Source: an uncultured Mycoplasma sp. (GTDB lineage Bacteria > Bacillota_I > Bacilli_A > Mycoplasmatales > Metamycoplasmataceae). From it: a stretch of DNA of 8,186 nucleotides. Where the stretch lies: contig CASFBV010000031.1 of NCBI GenBank assembly GCA_949293065.1, positions 1 through 8,186 on the forward strand. The letters run 5' to 3'. Positions 1 through 6,681 of this stretch are shown here, piece after piece. The notes below the pieces were generated by a model. That model was not told where the DNA came from, made no database searches, and saw only the letters and a list, made by a program, of their open reading frames with translations. Position numbers and translations under genes: made by a program. Position 1 is the stretch's first letter. Each line of letters opens with the position of its first letter.

Positions 1-648
1 AATTCAAGATATGGAGATGTTGAAAAATATTGATATGAATCATCAACCTTATTTGCTACTTTAATTTTTACATTACAAGGAACTCCTTTTATTTATCAAG
101 GAGAAGAAATAGGTATGACTAATCCTTATTTTAATTCAATTAAAGAATATAAAGATGTTGAATCTTTAAATGCATATAAAGAATTAAAACAAAAAGGTAA
201 ATCAGACAAAGAAATTCTTGAAATTTTATCTGTTAAATCAAGGGATAATTCTAGAACTCCATTTCAATGAAATAATAAAAAATATGCAGGATTTTCAACA
301 AATAAACCTTGAATTGATGTGGCTAAAAATTATAAAAATATTAATGCTCAATCCCAAATTGAAAATCCAAATTCAATTTTCAATTTTTATCGTAAATTAA
401 TTTCTTTAAGAAAAACAAACGATAGTTTATCTCAAGGTGAAATAAATTTTGTTGATAGTGATAAAAATTTATTTGTTTATGAAAGAAAATTTAAAAAACA
501 AAAATTATTAATCATTTTAAATCTTTCAAATAGATCAATTAAGTTTGAGAATAGTTATTTTGTAAAAAGTATTTTAATAAACAATTATAAAGACTCTGAT
601 TTGAACAAAATAAAACCATATCAAGCGCTTGTTGTTGAAGTAAAATAG
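1..648 (+). CDS. GH13 alpha-glucosidase (oligo-1,6-glucosidase / trehalose-6-phosphate hydrolase type), C-terminal part
   Basis: This is the last 215 residues of a glycoside hydrolase family 13 enzyme that starts left of the window; family members are about 540 aa, so roughly the N-terminal 60% is missing. Seen directly: GTPFIYQGEEIGMTN (end of the catalytic barrel), then KSRDNSRTPFQW, YAGFSTNKPWIDV and NPNSIFNFYRKLISLRK, followed by a short beta-rich C-terminal domain. These blocks are hallmarks of the MalL/TreC branch, cytoplasmic enzymes that cleave alpha-1,6- or alpha-1,4-linked glucose from isomaltose, short dextrins or trehalose-6-phosphate. The catalytic Asp and Glu lie outside the window, so the substrate cannot be settled between MalL and TreC. 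Three in-frame TGA codons (31, 268 and 310) read as Trp, including the conserved Trp of TPFQW and PWIDV. The sugar kinase follows after 6 bases, which favours a product of free glucose. Confidence 0.9.
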
Positions 649-654
649 GTAGAT

Positions 655-1539
655 ATGAAAAATAAAAAGTATTTGGTTTTTGATATAGGTGGAACATTTA
701 TTAAATGAGGGGTTGTTACATCTGAATTTGAAATAATTGAAAATTCTAAATTTGCATTCGATGGTCAAAATTTAGGATACAAACCTTTAATTAAAGAAAT
801 AGGTAATTTAGTTAAGCAAATAGAATCTAAATATGATATTTCAGGAATTGGAATTACAATTCCAGGTGTTGTTGATCCGAAAACTTCAAAAATCGCAGGA
901 GAAGTTTTAAATATTAAAGATATGGGACATAAAGACATAAAAAAAGATGTTTCTAAATTTTCTTCAAAAGTAGTTGTGATAGAAAATGATGCAAATGCTG
1001 CAGCTCTTGGAGAATCAACAGATAAAAAATTTAAAGAATATAGAAATATTCTGATGGTAACATTAGGAACAGGAATCGGTGGTGGAATAATATTAGATCA
1101 AAAATTGTTTCATGGAAATGGAATGGCTGGAGAAATAGGAAGATCAATCATTGAAGGGAGAAATTGAGAACAAAATTTTTCAGCTAAGGGATTAACTAAA
1201 TTAGTGAATGAAATGAACCGAAAAGAATTAACAACATATGAGATATTAGAATCTAAAGATAAGGAAATTGTAAAAACATTAGAATTTTGATATCGCGGAA
1301 TTGGAATAGGGATTGCTAATTTAATATTTACTTTAAATTTTGAAGCAATTATTATAGGCGGCGGAATAAGTGAATCAAAATTATTTGATCTTAAAAAAAT
1401 TAAAAAATATATAGATGAATGTTTGATTCAACCTGAATTTATTAATTCATATAAAATATTTAAGGCTTCAAAAGGAAATAATGCTGCCTTGATTGGGATG
1501 GCTAAAATGTTAAATGATGTTATTTTTGATGATTTTTAA
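655..1539 (+). CDS. ROK-family sugar kinase (glucokinase-like), zinc motif lost
   Basis: A 294-aa cytoplasmic kinase of the ROK family, predicted to phosphorylate glucose or a related hexose with ATP. Visible motifs: the phosphate-1 loop DIGGT (residues 10-14), ITIPGVVD (67-74), ENDANAAALGE with the likely catalytic Asp112, the phosphate-2 loop LGTGIGGG (about 139-147), AGEIG (158-162) and the adenosine-binding IIIGGGIS. The ROK signature normally continues AGEIGH followed by CxCGxxGC, which bind zinc. Here the His is Arg163 and the Cys-rich segment is shortened to EGRNWEQNFSAKG, so all zinc ligands are absent. Three TGA codons read as Trp. The start at 655 is preceded by AGGT at 647-650, overlapping the stop of the upstream glucosidase; tight spacing implies one operon. 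Alternatives are a fructokinase, N-acetylmannosamine kinase or a non-catalytic relative; the retained catalytic Asp argues for an active enzyme. Confidence 0.88.
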
Positions 1540-1671
1540 TTGTTTTTGCATTTAAACATTAATATATAGAAGATTGAGATATGAATAGATGTTTTTCTTT
1601 TTTAAAATAAAATTAAAAATAATTTGGTATAAACACATAAATTAGAATTTTTTAATAATTTTGGTAAAATA

Positions 1672-1692
1672 AATAATATTAATTATATTATT
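1672..1692. repeat. AT-only inverted repeat in rpmH leader
   Basis: AATAATAT (1672-1679) and ATATTATT (1685-1692) are exact reverse complements separated by 5 bases, immediately after the proximal -10 candidate. It could be an operator or a weak RNA hairpin in the leader, but with no G or C it would fold poorly and may be chance in such AT-rich DNA. Confidence 0.3.
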
Positions 1693-1713
1693 TAAGAATT
1701 TTATAACTTAACT

Positions 1714-1722
1714 AGAAAGGGG
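1714..1722 (+). promoter_or_regulatory. Ribosome binding site of rpmH
   Basis: AGAAAGGGG lies 6 bases before the ATG at 1729. An in-frame ATG at 1723 directly abuts this site and is too close to use, so 1729, which gives the family's MKRTYQPN start, is chosen. Confidence 0.75.
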
Positions 1723-1728
1723 ATGAAT

Positions 1729-1875
1729 ATGAAAAGAACATATCAACCAAACAAAAGAAAACATGCTAAAACTCATGGTTTTCGTGCAAGAATGGCTACA
1801 GCTAGTGGAAGAAAAGTTCTTTCAAATAGAAGAGCTAAAGGAAGAGCTTGTTTAACTGTTTCAGATCATAACTAA
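1729..1875 (+). CDS. rpmH: 50S ribosomal protein L34
   Basis: A complete 48-aa, very basic protein starting [20 protein letters not shown], the unmistakable L34 signature, followed by [20 protein letters not shown] and LTV near the C-terminus. L34 is a small globular-less protein of the large ribosomal subunit that binds 23S rRNA. The usual length is 44-47 aa; the extra residues SDHN extend the tail slightly. It is the first gene of the rpmH-rnpA-yidC unit, with its own leader, promoter candidates and a strong ribosome site. Its stop TAA shares its last A with the ATG of rnpA. The ORF is too short for many gene finders. Confidence 0.98.
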   Translation: MKRTYQPNKRKHAKTHGFRARMATASGRKVLSNRRAKGRACLTVSDHN

Positions 1876-2204
1876 TGAAAAAGCAAAACATTTTAAAAAA
1901 GAATTTAGATTTTCAATCTGTTATTAATAAGAAAAAACAAGTGATAAACAAATTCTTAATTCTTTATTGAGATGAATGAAGTAATTTTGAAATAGGAATT
2001 TCAACACCTAAAAAATTTGCAGGGGCAATTAAAAGAAATTTGATTAAGAGACAAATCAAATGAATTCTTGACAATTTTGTTAATTATCAACAAAATAAGT
2101 GCAGAGTCGTATTAATTGTTAGAAAAGATTTTTTAAATTTATCCATTGAAGAAAAAAAACAACAAGTTATAAAAATTTTTAAAAAATTAAATCAGGATAG
2201 TTAA
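1875..2204 (+). CDS. rnpA: Ribonuclease P protein component
   Basis: A 109-aa basic protein (family usually 110-120 aa) that assists the catalytic RNase P RNA in trimming the 5' ends of precursor tRNAs. The family core is readable: EIGISTPKKFAGAIKRNLIKRQIKWIL (residues about 39-65) matches the RFGI-VSKKVGNAVKRNRIKR block, with the RNR position as R54-N55-L56 followed by I-K-R, then a C-terminal VVLIVRKDFLNLS strand and helix. Three Trp residues (32, 35, 63) are encoded by TGA, which is why the ORF is invisible under the standard code. The ATG at 1875 overlaps the rpmH stop by one base (TAATG). There is no ribosome site immediately upstream, so translation probably depends on ribosomes ending rpmH. 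Position between rpmH and yidC is the standard order and makes the call secure. Confidence 0.96.
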
Positions 2205-2209
2205 AAGTG
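2194..2209 (+). promoter_or_regulatory. Ribosome site and GTG start of yidC
   Basis: AGGA (2194-2197) lies 9 bases before the GTG at 2207. An in-frame TAG at 2198-2200 excludes any earlier start, and no in-frame ATG occurs before the first membrane segment, so the GTG start is well supported. Confidence 0.75.
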
Positions 2210-4534
2210 AAAAAACCAGATAAATCAGATAAAAATAAAGATAGAAAATCAGATAGAACATCTGATTTTAATTACAATAATAATCAAAAACGTTCAAATA
2301 AATTTGATGATTTAACTGGTACTTCAAGTTATAGACCAAATAATCCTGGTGGTTCAGGAACAACAACAAAAGAAAAACTTAAAAAAATATGAAAATGAAT
2401 AGCAATTGTTATTCTTTTATTTTTAGCTGGTTTAGGGATTACTGGATTGATTCAAGGTTGTGTTTTACATACATCATCAACTGTTGGAGCTGGAATTGAG
2501 TTATATAGACATAAAGATGAAGTAGCTCCATATGTTTCAACATATGAAATTGTTGAAAAAACCAGAAATGAAATTATTTATGATTCAAATGGAAATCCTG
2601 TTTTAGATGAAAATGGTAATTATAAATATGAAAAAAGAAAATATTATGTTTTACAACAAAAAACAAAAGATAATTATTTAGCAAGTAGACAAAATATTAG
2701 AGATATTAAATTTCAATTAAGTGATTTATATGGATCTGAAGTAAGTGATTTATATGGAGATTATGGAAATTATTCATCAGCACTAAGAGTTTTAGGAACT
2801 GAAAATCTTCCTATGAATTCATCTAATGTAACAAAAGTTCAAGGTGATTTAACTTCTGATGGATTATTAAAAGGTGATAATTCTAATGATTTTATTTTCA
2901 TGAATAATAAAATTTTGAATTACCTAAATCAAAATGGAATTCAATATAAACCTCAAAATACTTGACATGATATTAATTTCTTTGTTGCTGCAAAACCTTC
3001 AAATTGAGATTCATCTTCAGACAGTGTTAAAGATGCTTATGGTTTAGGTAATACAAATATTGCTTCATCTTTCCAAGCATTTGAAAATGTTGGAACTGAA
3101 AATCAGCCAAATTGAGTTAAAGTAGAAACTATTAATGGTCATTATGTGACAAAAGATGTTAATGGTGATGGTGTAATTGATAGTTCAACATATGTTGAAA
3201 TAACAGATACAGAAAGAATGAGTAAATTTAGATACTCTTTAAATGCAGAAGTCGTTTCATTGTCTTCAGTTCAAGATGATATGTTTAATTCAGAAGCATA
3301 TGCAAGAGATTATTATCAATCATTAAATAATTTTTTAATTCATTTTTCTCAACTTGACGATTTTTATGCACTAATAAATAAAGTTGCTTCTACATCAATC
3401 ACATCAATATCATCTAACGATCAAATTTATAGTGCATTATCTAAAACAAATTTTGAAAATTTAGTAAATGATCAAGTTGTAACATATAACAATAATGGGA
3501 TAGATCAAAGAGCGTTTGATCAAAATAAATTATTTACATTGCAAGAAAGAAATGCTATTATTACTTATCAAAATGAAGTAACAAATTTAATGACAAAATT
3601 AGGTTTTGGTATTAGACCTCAAGTATATTCAGATGAAAATTCACAATACTATCAACCAACACCAACTCCGTTCAAAGTAACTTTTTTACCTACAAAAAAT
3701 AATGTAGCTGGTGTTGTTCTGGGAACAAGTTCCGTTGCTCAAAAACCAATCACATCTTGAGGAGAAGCTTGAAAATTAGGACCATTTTATGGATTAATTG
3801 TTTGACCATTATCATATATTATTAATGGTATGATGGGACCAATGCCTAATATGCATGGTTGATCAGCAATTATTGCAATTGTTGTTGCAATTCTAATTAC
3901 AAGAATTATTGTTTCAATCTTTACTTATAAATCTTATTTTGCAAGTCATAAACAACAACAATTGAATCCTAAGAAAGCTAAAATTGATGCTAAATATGCT
4001 CAATATAAAGGTAATCGTGAAATGGAACAGAAAAAAAGAGAAGAGATTGCAAAATTATATAAATCTCATAATATTTCGATGACTGGTCCAATAAAAGCAA
4101 TGTGTATCTCGCTCCCTATATTTATTGCAGTGTGAAGGGTAATTCAAGGTATTCCAGATATTAAGGATACGACTTGACTTGGAATTCAATTCTCATTAAC
4201 ATCATGAAAAGAATTGTTTGGAGGAGCATGGCAATACTTACCACTATTAGTACTAGCAGCTGGAATTCAAATTATTTCGCAAATATTACCAAGAATATTG
4301 AATAAAAAACGACTTGGCGAGCGTGCAAATAAAGCTGAGATTGCAGCACTTAAAAAGTCTAATAAAACACAAAATATTGTTTTAATTGTTTATGTTGTAA
4401 TGTCTGTTCTATTTGAGGCGGGAGTCCAAATTTATTGAATTGTTAGTGGTTTATGGCAAATTATGCAAATTCTTGCTGTTCACCATATTGTTCGAAGTGA
4501 ATGGTACAAAACAAAAGGACATAAATATTTATAA
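2207..4534 (+). CDS. yidC: Membrane protein insertase YidC/Oxa1 with large extracellular insert
   Basis: A 775-aa insertase that places proteins into the single cell membrane, alone or with SecYEG. Layout: residues 1-61 a charged, low-complexity cytoplasmic tail rich in K, D, S and N; membrane segment about 65-82 ending I-Q-G-C85; a hydrophilic external region about 86-517; then the YidC/Oxa1 core, about 518-775. In the core, a hydrophobic stretch precedes a segment at 552-573 holding R566 (ILITRIIVSIF), which aligns with the groove arginine of Gram-positive YidC. A basic cytoplasmic hairpin (about 578-626) and further membrane segments near 628-645, 675-695 and 724-760 follow. Thirteen Trp are TGA and three TGG (4229, 4454, 4502). 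Ordinary Gram-positive YidC is about 250-300 aa without this external domain, so its size is unusual outside mycoplasmas. Third gene of the rpmH-rnpA-yidC unit. The core call is secure; the role of the external domain is unknown. Confidence 0.93.
2245..2269 (+). repeat. Perfect hairpin near the 5' end of yidC
   Basis: AAAATCAGAT (2245-2254) and ATCTGATTTT (2260-2269) are exact reverse complements with a 5-base loop, starting 38 bases into yidC. The stem ends in a T-run, so it resembles a weak terminator or attenuator. The element AAATCAGATA also occurs as a direct repeat at 2222-2231 and 2246-2255. It lies in the low-complexity tail (KSD/TSD repeats), so codon constraint is low; function is unproven. 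Confidence 0.5.
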
Positions 4535-4542
4535 TAAAAAAG

Positions 4543-4564
4543 AAGAGCCAATTGGCTCTTTTTT
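4543..4564 (+). terminator. Intrinsic terminator after yidC
   Basis: AAGAGCCAATTGGCTCTT (4543-4560) is a perfect 18-base palindrome giving a 7-bp stem with an AATT loop, followed by a T-run through 4564 and preceded by an A-run. It starts 8 bases after the double TAA of yidC and is the only GC-containing hairpin in the window. It ends the rpmH-rnpA-yidC unit. Confidence 0.85.
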
Positions 4565-4577
4565 ATATCTTTTAAAG

Positions 4578-4602
4578 TATAATTATAATCACATAAAAAG
4601 GA
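4578..4602 (+). promoter_or_regulatory. Promoter and ribosome site of the membrane-lipid operon
   Basis: Two tandem -10 hexamers TATAAT occupy 4578-4583 and 4584-4589, both exact matches. No convincing -35 is seen; the corresponding position falls in or next to the yidC terminator. The ribosome site AAAAAGGA (4595-4602) is 4 bases before the ATG at 4607, so the transcript leader would be extremely short. Confidence 0.6.
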
Positions 4603-4606
4603 AAAT

Positions 4607-5149
4607 ATGACTACAAGCATAATAACATGATTAGTATTTGGTATATTGTTGGCTCTTTTAGTCGGTTTTTTAGTATTTTCATGAGTAAGAGATCGTAATA
4701 AAAATAAAAAAATATTAACTAAAAGAGTTGAACTAAAAAGAGCAACAATAAAGGCATCAAAAGAATTGGCAATTAGAATTTATGCAATGATTGAAATGAA
4801 TGAAAAATATCTATCAGAAGTAAATCCTGGTTTTTCAAAAGTAAAAATGAAAAATGTTACTGCAACAAGTAGAAATTTTTTAAAAGACATTTATGATTCA
4901 AAACCTTTTAAAGTTTTATATATTGAATCAGATGAAACAGATCCGCAATATTCAATAAATTTAAAAAAATTGATTGATACAAATTCTAATTTATGAGAAA
5001 AATATTGTTCAAATGAAATTGAATATTTTAAAAAATTTTATAAAGAACTTGAGGGTGATGACAAGTTTCAAGAGATAAAAGACGAAGCTCTTAAATCAAT
5101 TAATGAAGTGTTTGAAAAAGAGGTAAATAGTAATGAATCTGCCGAATAA
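4607..5149 (+). CDS. Uncharacterised single-pass membrane protein upstream of pgsA
   Basis: A 180-aa protein I cannot assign to a named function. Seen: an N-terminal hydrophobic segment (about residues 5-27, IITWLVFGILLALLVGF then LVFSW), followed at once by a strongly basic stretch RDRNKNKKILTKRVELKR, which by the positive-inside rule places the C-terminal 150 residues in the cytoplasm. The soluble part is helical and charged, with a conserved-looking stretch FLKDIYDSKPFKVLYIESDETDPQYS in the middle and a Glu/Lys-rich C-terminal helix. No lipobox Cys, signal peptidase site or enzymatic motif is evident. Three Trp are TGA. The ATG at 4607 is chosen because AAAAAGGA precedes it and it includes the anchor. 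Its 3' end overlaps pgsA by 17 bases, implying translational coupling. A structural or regulatory partner of the phospholipid enzyme is possible but only inferred from position. Confidence 0.82.
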
Positions 5150-5744
5150 ATTAACTATTTTAAGAATAGTTTTAGTTATTCCAATTATTGTTTTGTTTTC
5201 TGTTTTTATTTGATATTGTTTAAAAATAGATAATATAAATTTTAAAGATGTAGATACAAAAACAAATAGTCAATATTTTTTATATGCTATTGGTGGATTA
5301 TTTATAATTTCAATGATCACTGATTTTATTGATGGTAAATTAGCAAGAAAATACAATCAAATAACAACTTTTGGTAAATTATTTGATCCATTAGCTGACA
5401 AAATATTAATATCTACTACTTTAATTTTTATGGCTTTTTTAAGTTATACATATTTAATACCTGTTGTTGTTTTCATTATTAGAGATTTAGTTGTAGATGG
5501 AAGTAGAAATTTAGCAGCAGCAAATAATTTAAAAGTAGAAGCATCTATTTATGGAAAATTAAAAACATTATTTCAATCTATTGCAATTCCAGCCATTTTA
5601 TTTTTGGTACCAGTAATAGATAATCATATATGGTGAGAATTATTTTTATTAAATATACCAATGATTTTAGCTGTTATTACATCTTTGATTTCGGGTTTTT
5701 TATATTTCAAACAAATATTGCCATTAATTAATAAGGATAAGTAA
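5133..5744 (+). CDS. pgsA: CDP-diacylglycerol-glycerol-3-phosphate 3-phosphatidyltransferase
   Basis: A 203-aa integral membrane enzyme that joins CDP-diacylglycerol and glycerol-3-phosphate to make phosphatidylglycerophosphate, the committed step to phosphatidylglycerol and cardiolipin. The N-terminus MNLPNKLTILRIVL is typical of PgsA. The full CDP-alcohol phosphotransferase motif is intact: D64-x2-D67-G68-x2-A71-R72-x8-G81-x3-D85-x3-D89, whose aspartates hold the metal ions. Several hydrophobic segments follow, and a short hydrophilic loop (about residues 33-50) separates the first two. Trp168 is TGA and directly follows Trp167, a TGG. The start at 5133 lies inside the preceding gene, with AAAGAGGT (5117-5124) 8 bases upstream. 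Length is close to the usual 180-200 aa. The glycosyltransferase begins one base after its stop, so the three genes form one operon. Confidence 0.96.
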
Positions 5745-5745
5745 T

Positions 5746-6678
5746 ATGAATAAAAAATTAACAATCATAATTCCTACATATAATGTTGAAAAATATATTT
5801 TAACAGCTTTAAATTCAATTAAAAATCAACAGAATTGCAATCCAAATGATTATGAAGTTTTAATTGTAGATGATGGTTCAAAAGATAACACAAAAAATAT
5901 TATTCATCAATGATTAAGTGATAATAAATCAGATTCATTTAAATATATTTTGAAATCAAACGGAAATTGGGGATCTGTTATTAATCATGTGAAAAATAAC
6001 AATTTAATAACAGGTGAATATGTAACTATCTTAGATGCAGATGATTGGTTTGAAAATAATTGTTTTTCAAAAATTTTTGAAATAATTGATATCAAAAATC
6101 CAGAAATAATAATTTCAAATTTTTATAGAGGGAATCAAAATAAAAAGAAAAAAACAAAAGTAATGTTTAGAGCTAGAGAAGGTTTTATCGCGAAAAAAAG
6201 AAGTTTTACTGCTTGATCAATTCCGATGTGCAAATTTTTTAAAACATCTTTATTTTTGAGTTTGGATAATTTAAGAGAAGGGGTTTCATATCAGGATCAA
6301 ATATTATTTCATTCATTGGTTCTAAAATCAAATAGCATTTATTTTGTTAATAAATGTTTAGGAACTTACTATGAAAATCGCAAAGGATCATCAACAACAG
6401 AACAATGAAATTTAAAAAGAATTAATCTTTGATGCAATAACATGAATAAACTTTTATCATTGAATTCAAAAGAAATTGCTGCATATGTAATGATGATGAT
6501 TGATCATTGCTATAAGATGTCTTCAAAAGAATTAAAAAACAATGTTTTAATTAATAAAGAATATATTAAATTATTTAAATCATCAAAATTTTATTGAGTG
6601 CCATTTGGAACAAGATGAATTGCAAAATTAATTTTTATAATTTCAACTAAAAAAATAATAAAAAATTCATTAAAATAA
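5746..6678 (+). CDS. Family 2 glycosyltransferase (GT-A fold)
   Basis: A 310-aa glycosyltransferase of family GT2. Seen: the N-terminal nucleotide-binding start LTIIIPTYNVEKYILTALNSI, VLIVDDGSKDNT with Asp42-Asp43, and ILDADDWF with the metal-binding D97-A-D99. A later SYQDQILF block lies where relatives carry the acceptor-side acidic motif. There is no multi-pass membrane region; the C-terminal 30 residues (SKFYWVPFGTRWIAKLIF onward) are aromatic, hydrophobic and basic, suggesting a peripheral membrane contact. Six Trp are TGA and two TGG (5968 and 6046). AAGGAT (5733-5738), inside the end of pgsA, serves as ribosome site 7 bases before the ATG at 5746. Linkage to pgsA suggests transfer of sugar to a lipid acceptor, as known for mycoplasma GT2 glycolipid synthases, but capsule or protein glycosylation are also possible; sugar donor and acceptor cannot be read from sequence. 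Confidence 0.88.
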
Positions 6679-6681
6679 AAA

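Larger units (their letters stand above)
1540..1728 (+). promoter_or_regulatory. Intergenic region with rpmH promoter candidates
   Basis: A 189-base non-coding gap between the sugar kinase and rpmH, almost pure A+T. Two extended -10 boxes of form TGnTAtaaT-like are visible: TG-G-TATAAA (1625-1633) and TG-G-TAAAAT (1662-1670). A weak -35 (TTAGAA, 1642-1647) sits 17 bases before the second. Both are set in a near-repeat AATAATTTGGTA / AATAATTTTGGTA about 37 bases apart. No GC-rich terminator hairpin follows the kinase, so some readthrough from the sugar genes into rpmH is possible. No clear DnaA boxes (TTATCCACA) were seen. Promoter calls are inferred from motif match only. Confidence 0.5.

Noticed and set aside
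356..386. Perfect 11-bp inverted repeat (AAATTGAAAAT / ATTTTCAATTT, 9-base loop) followed by T-rich sequence, terminator-like
   Set aside because: It lies in a conserved coding block of the glucosidase (IENPNSIFNFY), has one G-C pair per arm, and is best explained by codon constraint in AT-rich DNA.
574..768. 64-residue minus-strand frame across the glucosidase-kinase junction
   Set aside because: It overlaps two well-supported plus-strand genes and has no family resemblance or ribosome site.
1581..1610. Possible 9-residue peptide starting at ATG 1581 in the gap before rpmH
   Set aside because: Very short, no good ribosome site and no recognisable leader-peptide feature.
2207..4534. yidC as a pseudogene split by many stops
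   Set aside because: All interruptions are TGA at plausible Trp positions, and the same pattern occurs in every conserved gene in the window, so code 4 explains it.
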